A stretch of DNA of 55,899 nt. It comes from Candidatus Saccharimonadota bacterium. Lineage in GTDB: Bacteria; Patescibacteriota; Saccharimonadia; Saccharimonadales; OFTM59. Of this stretch, positions 11,569 to 19,803 are shown piece after piece (position 1 is the first letter of the stretch; the number at the start of each line of letters is the position of its first letter). A program made the translations under genes and the position numbers. The notes under the pieces were generated by a model. That model made no database searches. It worked only from the letters and a program-made list of their open reading frames with translations, and was not told the DNA's origin. Location of the stretch: contig JAJDCK010000017.1 of assembly GCA_029260855.1 (NCBI GenBank), positions 1 through 55,899 of the forward strand. The letters are read 5' to 3'.

Positions 11569-12215
11569 TGCTTGGCCCTCCTTTGTGCTGGCGACTCACC
11601 AGGAGTTAGAGGAACGACCGGCTGCGAAGATAGAAGCTTAGCGCGTCGCGGGTCAACATAAGCTAATTTCGGAGCTGACTCGACAGGCACCGTAGGAGCT
11701 ATAGGTGAATGATCTTTTAAGGTGTGAAGCTTATTTATGAGCGTGTTTTTTTCTTTCACAAATTTCTGTCGTAAGCTGAAATCAAAATGCCGATTGGTCG
11801 TCCTCAAGATACAGCCCGCGCCAATTGTTGGCTGAAGACCAACCTGCAATAAAACAGTAGGACCGATATTAGTTCTCAGCCAGGTGACAAGCTTCTGTAA
11901 AAATAGCGGCGAAGGGTCCGAGCTAAAACTCATGTGCATTAACGGAGCGCTATTTCTAATTTTTTCAAGAAACTCACGCATGGCTCTTCTGTCAGCTTCG
12001 AGCAGAGGCTCAAGTTTATTCTGCTGGATCATTTCGTCAAAAAGCCTGCTCGTCTTGGGGAGTTTTGGGTTGTCATTTGGTTCGCGCAGGACAGCCGCCT
12101 CCAAAAAATTATCCAAAGCATCAAGCTCCCGGAGTAGCCGGGCAACATCCATTCGCCCAACTATGGCTATGGGGAGATGTAGATCGGGCTGTACATGTTC
12201 GTGCGTATCAACCAT
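11565..12215 (-). CDS. atpH: ATP synthase delta/OSCP-like subunit
   Basis: About 216 aa if the ATG at 12213-12215 is used (an AGGGG element lies about 12 nt upstream); the track's 12227 start is a GTG. The N-terminal helical region ([22 protein letters not shown]) is poorly like the canonical delta domain. The segment [31 protein letters not shown] fits the C-terminal delta signature (v.p.liGG...r.gd...D.Sv...l). A Pro-rich tail of about 45 residues is extra. Position between the b-like gene and atpA supports the call. It would link F1 to the peripheral stalk. Confidence 0.75.
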   Translation of the reverse strand: MVDTHEHVQPDLHLPIAIVGRMDVARLLRELDALDNFLEAAVLREPNDNPKLPKTSRLFDEMIQQNKLEPLLEADRRAMREFLEKIRNSAPLMHMSFSSDPSPLFLQKLVTWLRTNIGPTVLLQVGLQPTIGAGCILRTTNRHFDFSLRQKFVKEKNTLINKLHTLKDHSPIAPTVPVESAPKLAYVDPRRAKLLSSQPVVPLTPGESPAQRRAKQ

Positions 12216-12271
12216 GTCATGTATCACCCCTGTTAAGTGTGTACGTAAGACGGTATAGTCCAGGCATCTTG

Positions 12272-12901
12272 CTACACCCCGCCTGACATATCCGCAATAA
12301 TCGCATCTTTGTTAGCCTCAAGGCTACTCAAAATGAATTCAAGTTGATCATTCAGGTCAATTTGGTCCCCGATCGCTGCTAGCACATAGTGATTGATCAC
12401 ATCGGCCATATTGTCCTCAAAACGTTTAACCAGTAATGTTAAGCTTTTTTCTGCTTCAAGCTTTATCTGCTGATTCATTACTTGGCGCTGCTGCTCAATA
12501 GCTTCTTGGGTCTTAGTTATAGAGTCAATCGCGAGCTGTTTAGCGTCGGTTATTGATTCTTCATACTTAGCAAATTCTTCCTGAAGTGTGCGAGTAATTT
12601 CTGCTTTCATGTATTCATTAAGCTGGGAGGTGGTCAGCCTGAGATCTTGCTGCAAAAACATCGCGTTTTCGCCAATAATTTTCTCAAAATGCAGTCGCCC
12701 ACGGTTTCTAAGCTCTTCACGAAACTCGTTATTGAAGATGTGTTCAACATCTTCTTCGGCGCGCTCGGTCATTACGTCGTGAGGGTTTTTGTGTTTACCT
12801 TTTTTACGCGCTCCACTGTTTATACGGAAGCCGACCCACAAGAAAGCTAGCGTTGCCGATGCTAGACTTCCTAGTACTAATGCGAGTGCCCAACCATTCA
12901 C
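12272..12901 (-). CDS. atpF: ATP synthase b-subunit-like peripheral stalk protein
   Basis: 209 aa. One N-terminal transmembrane helix (about 3-26) is followed by a basic stretch, an unusual 60-residue spacer, and a long charged helix (about 85-175: YMKAEITRTLQEEFAKYEESITDAKQLAIDSITKTQEAIEQQRQ) as in F0 b. It is longer than typical b (about 160 aa). It sits immediately before delta, where atpF belongs. It would tether F1 to the membrane. Sequence similarity is low, as is normal for b subunits, so the call rests on topology and position. Confidence 0.7.
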   Translation of the reverse strand: MNGWALALVLGSLASATLAFLWVGFRINSGARKKGKHKNPHDVMTERAEEDVEHIFNNEFREELRNRGRLHFEKIIGENAMFLQQDLRLTTSQLNEYMKAEITRTLQEEFAKYEESITDAKQLAIDSITKTQEAIEQQRQVMNQQIKLEAEKSLTLLVKRFEDNMADVINHYVLAAIGDQIDLNDQLEFILSSLEANKDAIIADMSGGV

Positions 12902-12924
12902 TTAAATGCCCACCTTGTAAATAT

Positions 12925-13758
12925 TTATAGCTTTAGTAGTAAATATACTCCAAAAATGCCACTTACAAAAATAGTTAAGCCCACAATCACTACTTGCAGC
13001 ATCCCTTGAATTATTGATTTCTTGCTAAGCGGGTTGCGCCCGACAGAAGTAATCCCCGCTTTTACGCCTCCAAAAAGCAAGCTGGCCGCAATCGCAGTAC
13101 TGACAAAAAATATAACAAGACCCATATAGATACGGGGAGGTTCAACCGGCTTCCCGGCTATATCTTCCGCAGCACGACCTAAGAAGTCCGGCAAACTAGC
13201 CGCTGATTTTTGTGTCGGGTTACGCGCTACTTGTATATCCACCCGCACGCGGCCCACATTAATCGTTCTATCCCCTACCTTTGTTGAGCTAACCACGCCA
13301 TTATGACCATCAAACAGCTCTAGAGCCCTGCCAGCTACGTAAGGCTGTTGGTCATCTACTCGCATACCAACTCCATCCAATGAAGAGGTTGTTATGTAAT
13401 CACCGGGGTTGATTATCCCGTTTTGGTCACTCACCAACACGTCATACTTGCCTACGGTAGCCACGAACACTTTTTGGTCTTCGGCCGATAGTGTTACCGG
13501 AGCGTCATTAGCGTCTACAACGACACCGTGTAATTTATCAGCATGCGTTGAACTGACAGCTTCTACCGTGCTTGTATCGGAATCCTTAATCCCGACCAGC
13601 ATGCCTCGCTGTAGGGCGCCCTCGGCGCTATTGTATCCTTGCGTTACCGCTTGCGCCGATAGCAAGCCTCTTGAACTCAGCACTATCAATAAAATCAGCA
13701 TGCAAAGCGCCAGGACGCGGTAAAGCGGAAAGAGGCGTAGAATTTTTTCTTTTATCAT
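12925..13758 (-). CDS. Membrane protein with ectodomain fused to a c-subunit-like hairpin, heading the F1 operon
   Basis: 277 aa. An N-terminal hydrophobic segment (about 12-36, signal or anchor) is followed by an extracytoplasmic region of about 165 residues. This contains a motif common in phage-fibre/peptidase-G2-like modules: GKYDVLVSDQNGIINPGDYITTSS then PYVAGRALE. The last 70 residues form two membrane helices joined by a loop, GGVKAGITSVGRNPLSKKS. Size, glycine spacing and the R-N-P loop recall F0 c subunits (RQP loop). The second helix (QVVIVGLTIFVSGIFGVYLLL) has no Asp/Glu where c carries its ion-binding carboxylate. It replaces atpB/atpE at the head of the operon. Function unknown. 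Confidence 0.65.
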   Translation of the reverse strand: MIKEKILRLFPLYRVLALCMLILLIVLSSRGLLSAQAVTQGYNSAEGALQRGMLVGIKDSDTSTVEAVSSTHADKLHGVVVDANDAPVTLSAEDQKVFVATVGKYDVLVSDQNGIINPGDYITTSSLDGVGMRVDDQQPYVAGRALELFDGHNGVVSSTKVGDRTINVGRVRVDIQVARNPTQKSAASLPDFLGRAAEDIAGKPVEPPRIYMGLVIFFVSTAIAASLLFGGVKAGITSVGRNPLSKKSIIQGMLQVVIVGLTIFVSGIFGVYLLLKL

Positions 13759-13784
13759 TTTATAATTTCAGTTAAATCATATCC

Positions 13785-13814
13785 ATTATACCTGATACCA
13801 CCTCAGGTAATCAA
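13785..13814 (-). promoter_or_regulatory. Promoter of the F1-ATPase operon with operator-like inverted repeat
   Basis: On the minus strand a -35 TTGATT (13814-13809) and a -10 TATAAT (13790-13785) are separated by 18 nt, with the first ATG about 27 nt downstream of the -10. The spacer holds a perfect inverted repeat ACCTGA-7nt-TCAGGT (13790-13808). The -35 overlaps the TGA stop of the cysteine desulfurase gene. The repeat could be a repressor site; this is inferred from position only. Confidence 0.6.
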
Positions 13815-14953
13815 ATAATCGCCAGGATACTTCTAATAGTTTTGATGATAGCTGGTTTGGTCGTAGAGCGACCGATAGTAAAACGCAGCGAGGCTTGAGC
13901 CTTATTATCATTGAGTCCAATGGCTTTTAATACGTAGGAGGGCTCATCACTACTAGCACTGCAAGCTGAGCCTACCGCGCATTGGATGCCTGCCTCATCA
14001 AGTAACATCATCAATCGCTCATTGTCCTGGCCAGCAAAGGTTACGTGTATGTTGTTTGGTAGTCGCGACTTAAGCGATCCGTTAATGATAGAGTCCGGAA
14101 ATTCTTGAGACAATAAGGCGATGAACTCGTCTCTCAGCTCTTGTACGCGACGCGATTCGTCTGAGCGCATACTTTGAGCTTTATCAAGCGCGGCACTTAA
14201 CCCGATGATATTAGCCACATTTTCAGTACCACTGCGTTTATCGTTTTCCTGTCCACCGCCCACTATCAAAGGCGTTAAGGAAATTCCTGACTTAACAAAC
14301 AAAGCTCCGCTCTGTTTTGGGCCGTATATTTTCCCTCCGTTAAGTGTCATCATATCAACGCCAAGCTTGGACACATGCAGGTCCAGGTAGTTGCCAGCCT
14401 GTGCGGCGTCCGTATGAAAATATAAAGGCAGCTTTATGCCCCGTTTTTGGCGGTCTTTTTTAATTTCTTCCAGGGCTTTCGCGATTCGGCGCAAGGGCTC
14501 TATTGTACCGATTTCATTATTTGCATACATAATGCTCACTAACACAGTTTTATCGTTAACAGCTGTTTCTAGCGACGCCAAGTCAATTACTCCGTCTGGC
14601 TGAACCTTAGCGACACGGTTGTCGTAGCGCTTTGACGGTTTTAAAACAGATTCGTGTTCAATGGTGCTAACTACAATATTGGCATCAGGATAGGTACCCA
14701 TGACTCCCATAATGGCCAGGTTGTTGGCTTCGGTTCCGCCGGCAGTAAATATAATTTCACCTGAACGTGCGCCAAGCCAATGAGCTACACGTTCTCTTGC
14801 GCTTTGAATATCTTTTGTAATTATTTTTGCCGCTAAATAAGTAGCTGACGGGTTATGAAATTTTTCGGTAAAGTACGGTTCCATGCAAGTCAGAACATCT
14901 CGGTCCAACGGCGTGGCTGCAGCATAATCAAGGTATATAGATTTCTTGGTCAT
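13811..14953 (-). CDS. Cysteine desulfurase (NifS/IscS family)
   Basis: 380 aa, the usual length. It starts SIYLDYAAATPLDRDV, has the AGGTEANNLA segment that binds the cofactor, the PLP-lysine region DMMTLNGGKIYGPKQSGAL (aligned to SSHKiyGPkG; here GGK supplies the lysine), and the active-site cysteine loop CAVGSACSASSDEPS. It moves sulfur from cysteine to acceptor proteins for Fe-S clusters and tRNA thiolation; MnmA at the left end of the window is a likely acceptor. It is followed by the promoter of the ATPase operon, which overlaps its stop. Confidence 0.92.
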   Translation of the reverse strand: MTKKSIYLDYAAATPLDRDVLTCMEPYFTEKFHNPSATYLAAKIITKDIQSARERVAHWLGARSGEIIFTAGGTEANNLAIMGVMGTYPDANIVVSTIEHESVLKPSKRYDNRVAKVQPDGVIDLASLETAVNDKTVLVSIMYANNEIGTIEPLRRIAKALEEIKKDRQKRGIKLPLYFHTDAAQAGNYLDLHVSKLGVDMMTLNGGKIYGPKQSGALFVKSGISLTPLIVGGGQENDKRSGTENVANIIGLSAALDKAQSMRSDESRRVQELRDEFIALLSQEFPDSIINGSLKSRLPNNIHVTFAGQDNERLMMLLDEAGIQCAVGSACSASSDEPSYVLKAIGLNDNKAQASLRFTIGRSTTKPAIIKTIRSILAII

Positions 14954-14974
14954 GCTGTTTAGATTACTATAAAA

Positions 14975-15343
14975 TTAGGCAACTGTAGCGTAGAGCTCGG
15001 CTTTAACTCGGTCACGGTAAAGCTGGGTAGCGTCAACCAAGCGATCCAGCTCTTGGCCGCTGACCTTTTGGTACTGTCCATTTTGAGACTTCAGGATAAC
15101 GTCAGGCCGCACGTCATAGCGCGTAGTCTTAATTTGGCGCTGCCCAGTTTGGTCAACCCACTCCTCGTGCCAAACCCAGGTGTGCTCGTCCAGGCAAAAG
15201 AATTCTCGGCGGCCGCCAGGACGAACAGGGCCAAACAACTGGCCACCTATCCTGGCCTCGTGCCGTAGTAGTTTACGATAAAGGTCCGCGCGGCGTTCTG
15301 CCTGCTTTTGAGCAACTATGCTATCAAACAGTTTGCGCAGCAT
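14975..15343 (-). CDS. Conserved-looking small protein, unknown function
   Basis: 122 aa. An N-terminal basic helix (KQAERRADLYRKLLRHEARIGG) is followed by a beta-rich segment REFFCLDEHTWVWHEEWVD and RYDVRPDVILKSQNGQYQKV, then a helix ending VKAELYATVA. Soluble, no signal peptide. It overlaps the preceding 106-aa gene by one base (TGATG-type stop/start), so the two are probably translated together. The pair lies between tatD and the cysteine desulfurase. No family recognised. Confidence 0.65.
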   Translation of the reverse strand: MLRKLFDSIVAQKQAERRADLYRKLLRHEARIGGQLFGPVRPGGRREFFCLDEHTWVWHEEWVDQTGQRQIKTTRYDVRPDVILKSQNGQYQKVSGQELDRLVDATQLYRDRVKAELYATVA

Positions 15344-15663
15344 CAGCCAGTCTCCCTAAATTCTTGTGCCATGTTGGCGAGCGATACAGCTGATGGTTGA
15401 GCTTCGCTGTTAGCCCGACTTCTATATTCATCCAAGCTATGTACATTTGCTGCCCCACTGTCAACAGGCGCCGCCGGGGCAATTTCTAGAGGCGGTCTTT
15501 CACCGAATAGTGTGACATATGGGCTGGAGCGTTCCTGCTGCTGAACCCGTAGTACAGAAGCTGCTGCTGCGTTTATTATTCTTTGGCGTTGAGCCACAGA
15601 GTCAATACGCCCATGTTGTTGCTCAGGGTTTGGTGAGCCTAAACCATAAATCGTTGCAGTCAT
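15343..15663 (-). CDS. Small protein of unknown function
   Basis: 106 aa, Ala/Ser/Gln-rich, no transmembrane segment. It contains VAQRQRIINAAAASVLRVQQQERSS and otherwise looks disordered. Its start overlaps the tatD stop (ATGA) and its stop overlaps the next gene's ATG, so it is tightly held in the metG-tatD operon. Partner of the 122-aa protein by position. No family recognised. Confidence 0.6.
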   Translation of the reverse strand: MTATIYGLGSPNPEQQHGRIDSVAQRQRIINAAAASVLRVQQQERSSPYVTLFGERPPLEIAPAAPVDSGAANVHSLDEYRSRANSEAQPSAVSLANMAQEFRETG

Positions 15664-16481
15664 GATAGTTGAAATAATTCCTTTGCATTCGTGGTCGTGA
15701 CACTAGCCAGTTTACTCAAGGACTCTCCTCGGAGTTGGCATAAAAATTCTGCAGTCGCTCGCACATGTTTTGTCTGGCAGATTGTACCACGGTAAGGAGC
15801 TGGTGTCAAGAACGGAGCATCGGTTTCAAGAAGTAATTTATCAATCGGCACAGACTTTGCCGCTTCTAGATGCCTCTTGTCTTTAGTAAAAGTCATAATG
15901 CCGTTCAGGCCGACGTACAGGCCACGAGCTATGATTTGTTCTAGATCCTCTAAAACGCTACTAAAACTGTGTATAACGCCTCTAGTCCCTTTATATTCAT
16001 CAAAAATAGACCAAAAATCAGCAAACGCGTCCCGGACATGAAATATTAAGGGCAGATCGTGTTCCTGAGCTAACTCCAAATGAAAACGTAAAAGCTTTTG
16101 CTGGTCCGCTGTGGAGGAATGGTCGTAATGGTAATCAAGTCCGCATTCGCCAATCGCCACTACTTTGCGATTATCTAGCAAATTGCGAATTTTTTGCAAT
16201 TTGTCCGGAGCGTTTACGTAGTCTTTAGCTTCGTGAGGATGGACCCCAACGCTTGCCCACAAACCTTGTCTAGCCTGCACAAACCTCACAGCCACAACAC
16301 TGTCCTCAAGCGTAGTTCCGACGCAGACTATGTGGCCAACACCCCGGTCTGCGGCCTGCCGAATCATCGTATCGGCGTCCACGCCCGAATCTTTTTTCCA
16401 GATTCCACGAATTAAATTAGCTTCCGGCAGCCCAGCCGTGGCCTCCTGTATATGGCAATGAGTATCAAACAGCTCTAGCAT
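15660..16481 (-). CDS. tatD: TatD-family metal-dependent deoxyribonuclease
   Basis: 273 aa when started at the ATG at 16479-16481, which gives MLELFDTHCHIQEA; the track's longer form adds residues encoded over the end of metG and should be dropped. Metal-binding signatures are present: DTHCHI at the N-terminus, VGVHPHEAKDY, AIGECGLDYHYD, LPLIFHVRDA, GVIHSFS and LLETDAPFLTP. TIM-barrel hydrolase acting on DNA ends or damaged nucleotides. It begins one base after the metG stop, so it is translationally coupled. Confidence 0.93.
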   Translation of the reverse strand: MLELFDTHCHIQEATAGLPEANLIRGIWKKDSGVDADTMIRQAADRGVGHIVCVGTTLEDSVVAVRFVQARQGLWASVGVHPHEAKDYVNAPDKLQKIRNLLDNRKVVAIGECGLDYHYDHSSTADQQKLLRFHLELAQEHDLPLIFHVRDAFADFWSIFDEYKGTRGVIHSFSSVLEDLEQIIARGLYVGLNGIMTFTKDKRHLEAAKSVPIDKLLLETDAPFLTPAPYRGTICQTKHVRATAEFLCQLRGESLSKLASVTTTNAKELFQLS

Positions 16482-16482
16482 T

Positions 16483-17928
16483 TTATGTAGTTGAAGCTGT
16501 TTCCTTTCGGGGGAATAGGCTGGTTTCAGTTGGACGGATGATACCTTCTCCGAAAATGTGAATAATTTTTTCGGCTGTTTCAGGCAAAAAGGGCTTAAGC
16601 AATTCAGCAATTTCAAGCAAACAGCTGACCTGATATGCTAAAACTTCACGCAAATGGTCTGGGTCATCGGCTTTGTGGATTTTCCAGGGCTTTTCTTCGT
16701 CAATATACTGATTTAAGCCCCGAACCTGCTCCCACAACTCATTCAATGCCTGGTCAAAACGATAATCCTCTAAGGCGGTACGATATTGTGCTGTGTCGTG
16801 TTCTGCAGGTGGTATATCCCCGATGAGGCCGTTTTGGTACTGTGTGATCATGGCCACGGTACGTTGCACGGCATTACCAAGCTCGTTGCCTAATTCGTTA
16901 TTATAGGCGCTGTGTAGCTTAGCCCAGCTGAAGTCACCGTCATCATAGCTTGGTACATGTCGTAAAAAGTAATACCTAAACGCGTCAACACCGTACTCGT
17001 CAACTACCTGTTTAGGATGGATTACGTTTCCGAGGCTCTTACTCATCTTATGGCCTTCAACCGTTATAAATCCGTGTACAAACAAATCTTTTGGCAAAGG
17101 CAATCCAAGCGCTAGCAACATGCCCGGCCAAATCGCAGCATGAAAACGTAAAATGTCCTTGCCGATGACCTGCACATTAGCTGGCCAAAATTCTTTGAAG
17201 TCTTTGTGTTCCGGATAGCCCAGTACGGTTATATAGTTCATCAACGCTTCAAACCAAACATACATAACCTGATTTTCATCGCCTGGCACAGGTATACCCC
17301 AACTAATTTTCTCTTTTGGCCGCGAGATACTTATATCGTCTAGGCCGCTTTTCAGTACTTGGTCAATCTCGTGCTTACGAGTATTTGGCAGCACGCGGAA
17401 CTTTCCGTTTTCTAATGCTTCCTGTATCTGTTGCGTGTATTTACTAAGTTTAAAAAAATAGTTCTCTTCTTCGATCTTTTCATAAGGCTTGTTGTGGTGC
17501 GGGCATACGCCTTTGTTTTCCTTTGCGATGGCTTCAGTCACAAACGCTTCACAGCCCGTGCAATACAAACCACTATATTTACCCTTATAGATGTCCTTTT
17601 CCAGCGCTTTCCAGATTAGCCCGGCACGTTGTTCGTGGCCCGGGTCTGTCGTTCTGATAAAACGATCGTTGCTAATATTAAGCAGCTTAGCTACATCACT
17701 GAATTGTTTGCTGATTTCGTCACTGAACTGTTTTGGCGTTTTACCTTGTTCGGCGGCTTTTTCGGCTACTTTCCCCCCATGCTCGTCTGTTCCTGTGCTA
17801 AAGATTACGGTTTTGCCTTGTTGTCGGGCATAACGAGCCATAACATCACCGTGCAACAGCTCCATGCCAAAGCCGATGTGCGGCTCACCGTTAACATAGG
17901 GAATAGAAGTAGTCACATAGTAATTCAT
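16483..17928 (-). CDS. metG: Methionyl-tRNA synthetase
   Basis: 481 aa. Class I signatures are clear: PYVNGEPHIGFGMELLHGDVMARY (HIGH-type, here HIGF) and GHKMSKSLGNVI (KMSKS). The CP-domain zinc knuckle is degenerate: CTGCEAFV keeps a CxxC, then VCPHHNKP keeps one Cys followed by His-His. The catalytic WFEALMNYI and FHAAIWPGMLLALGLPLP segments are normal. There is no C-terminal tRNA-binding (EMAP) extension. First gene of a leftward operon with tatD and two small genes. Confidence 0.95.
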   Translation of the reverse strand: MNYYVTTSIPYVNGEPHIGFGMELLHGDVMARYARQQGKTVIFSTGTDEHGGKVAEKAAEQGKTPKQFSDEISKQFSDVAKLLNISNDRFIRTTDPGHEQRAGLIWKALEKDIYKGKYSGLYCTGCEAFVTEAIAKENKGVCPHHNKPYEKIEEENYFFKLSKYTQQIQEALENGKFRVLPNTRKHEIDQVLKSGLDDISISRPKEKISWGIPVPGDENQVMYVWFEALMNYITVLGYPEHKDFKEFWPANVQVIGKDILRFHAAIWPGMLLALGLPLPKDLFVHGFITVEGHKMSKSLGNVIHPKQVVDEYGVDAFRYYFLRHVPSYDDGDFSWAKLHSAYNNELGNELGNAVQRTVAMITQYQNGLIGDIPPAEHDTAQYRTALEDYRFDQALNELWEQVRGLNQYIDEEKPWKIHKADDPDHLREVLAYQVSCLLEIAELLKPFLPETAEKIIHIFGEGIIRPTETSLFPRKETASTT

Positions 17929-17972
17929 AGAGTCCTTATTATAACAGCTATGGCTGGCAATAAATCAGGCTC

Positions 17973-18710
17973 TCAATCACGAGCCTTCGCTAACAGTCGC
18001 AATATCTCAAGGTACAGCCAGATAAGCGTCACCATTAAACCAAAAGCACTGTACCATTCCATGTATTTGGGCGCCCTGGCCTCCGCCCCTTGTTCGATAA
18101 AGTCAAAGTCCATTACAAGGTTTAGAGCGGCTATACCCACCACAAAGACCGAGAACAAGATACCTGCAGTACCGCTGTCCCAGATTAGCGGCAAACTGTT
18201 GCCAGTAAATATCCCGACGAGCAGGTTCACGATATAGTAAAGAGCAATGCCACCGGTTGCGGCCGTAACCGCCAGCTTAAAGTTCTCTGTAACTTTAATA
18301 AGACCGCTTTTATAAATAACAAGCATGCAGAAGAATATACCGAAGGTTAGCGACACAGCCATCATCACTATGCCGCCGTACTCAGCTTCAAATAATCTAG
18401 AGACGACACCCAGAAACAGTCCTTCTAAAATCACATAAATCGGGGTGGTGACTGGTGCCCAGGTTTTTTTAAAAATCGTAACGAGTGCAACAATAAACCC
18501 AAGTATCGGTGCGCCCATAACAAGCAAGGGAAGTGAGCTGCTGGTGCCTGAGGATAGTAAATTCCAGCCGACAACCGCGCTTGCAACACACATTAAAAGC
18601 GCCGTTAAGGATTTGTTAACTGCTCCGTTAAGGGTCATCGGCTCCCCGGCCGCTTCTAACCCGTAAAAAGTCTTTTTACTAAGGGCTGGGTTGCCTGTTT
18701 TGTACGCCAT
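17973..18710 (-). CDS. Bax inhibitor-1/YccA-type seven-helix membrane protein
   Basis: 245 aa with about seven hydrophobic helices. The N-terminal KTGNPALSKKTFYGLEAAGEPMTLNGAVNKSLTALL and the closing MDFDFIEQGAEARAPKYMEWYSAFGLMVTLIWLYLEILRLLA are hallmarks of the bacterial Bax1-I subfamily, including the Asp pair implicated in ion (Ca2+) leak. Inner-membrane protein; role in ion homeostasis is inferred from the family. Monocistronic-looking, 44 nt upstream of metG. Confidence 0.9.
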   Translation of the reverse strand: MAYKTGNPALSKKTFYGLEAAGEPMTLNGAVNKSLTALLMCVASAVVGWNLLSSGTSSSLPLLVMGAPILGFIVALVTIFKKTWAPVTTPIYVILEGLFLGVVSRLFEAEYGGIVMMAVSLTFGIFFCMLVIYKSGLIKVTENFKLAVTAATGGIALYYIVNLLVGIFTGNSLPLIWDSGTAGILFSVFVVGIAALNLVMDFDFIEQGAEARAPKYMEWYSAFGLMVTLIWLYLEILRLLAKARD

Positions 18711-18767
18711 GTTTCCCTTTGTCCGTTAATATAAAAATTATAGCTTAATTTATCAGAAAAGTGATGG

Positions 18768-19114
18768 CTAATTTGGGGCAGCGGTTTCTAACTCTTTTAA
18801 TTTTAAGGATCTGTTTGGAATCGTAGGTTTTAGAAACTCAACTAATCGTTCAATAAATACTTGACTGCTTTTAATCACTTTGCTCATTGCAGTTGGCAAG
18901 TCTGGCCACTCAGCTTTATCAATCTCAGGGAATTCCTGCATATTGCCAGACCTTGGTGGCCATTCCATAGTGAACATATCTGGCTTTATCTGTGACACGT
19001 CTAGGCAGCCTCATCTTTCTTGGCATAAAATGGCCCGCCCATATGCCCGAGCAGCACCTTAACCTGCCCGTCTTCAATCTTATAAATCAACAACCCTGCA
19101 CTTTGTTTTGGCAT
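18768..19114 (-). pseudogene. NUDIX hydrolase remnant with internal deletion
   Basis: The 5' piece (ATG at 19112-19114, stop at 19001-19003) reads MPKQSAGLLIYKIEDGQVKV ... GGPFYAKKDEAA, the typical start of a NUDIX family. The 3' piece, in another frame (18768..18998), reads MFTMEWPPRSGNMQEFPEID ... SQVFIERLVEFLKP, the typical end of the same family. The middle, about 75 codons including the whole Nudix box, is missing, so the enzyme cannot work. This is a real deletion, not a single-base error. A separate intact NUDIX gene is at 47431. Confidence 0.8.
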
Positions 19115-19126
19115 TAGGTATCTAGA

Positions 19127-19800
19127 TTAGGTTTTATTATATTGCTCAATATACTGGTAAGACCATTCCGCCTGGTGCGACTGAATTCTGCCCGCATCTA
19201 GTAGAATACCAGTTGCGGCACCCATACCAATCACTTGAGTAAGGTCATATCCTTGGGATTTAAGTGCTGCTTCGCCGCCTTCTTCCCGGTTCAGCAAAAC
19301 AACAAACTCGGGTAATACCAACCCCGCTCCTTCGATAGGTCCGGTTACTTCTACTTTCGTATCAGTATTGCTTATCACGTTATTAAGCCCAATAACTCTA
19401 TCGCCTGATTGATACTGCCCCTCAATCGGCGGATGTTTGCCATAGCCCTTCTCCCCCTCAGGAGTTCTAAGGTACAAAAGCGAAACACCGTTTAAAAGTG
19501 CGACTGCCCCGACAACTGGATTCACGGCTTGCGGCAAATTAACAATGTGATCAAAGGAGTTTTTTGCCTGATCTAGACCATGCGCATAGCCTTCGACTGT
19601 TAATTTTGCCAGCCGTTTTTGCCTCTCTAGAGACATGTCAATTTTCGTAGAAAATGACATTACACCTCTCCCATTAAAAAAATTAGGCGACAGCCTGCCC
19701 GACTTTAATCTAATGAATTCTTCTTTTGATTTGACATAACCAAGCTCACCCTATCAAATAAGCCGACAACGAGTTCTTCTAGATGTTCGTACTGTGCCAT
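19127..19800 (-). pseudogene. pyrE: Orotate phosphoribosyltransferase, frameshifted near the 5' end
   Basis: The track ORF (19127..19660) lacks the true N-terminus. Upstream in the same frame are FIRLKSGRLSPNFFNGRG residues, which match the OPRT F.LkSG..Sp.f motif. The start MAQYEHLEELVVGLFDR (ATG at 19798-19800) lies in a different frame. Adding one G to the GGG run at 19749-19751 joins the two. The downstream part has the PRPP-related segment GDRVIGLNNVISNTDTKVE and LLNREEGGEAAL. OPRT makes OMP from orotate. Either a sequencing or assembly error or true decay. It lies 3 nt after pyrF. Confidence 0.8.
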
Positions 19801-19803
19801 TGT

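Noticed and set aside
17629-18237. 202-aa ORF on the plus strand
   Set aside because: Spans the antisense of metG and the Bax-inhibitor gene; no motif and no ribosome-binding site.
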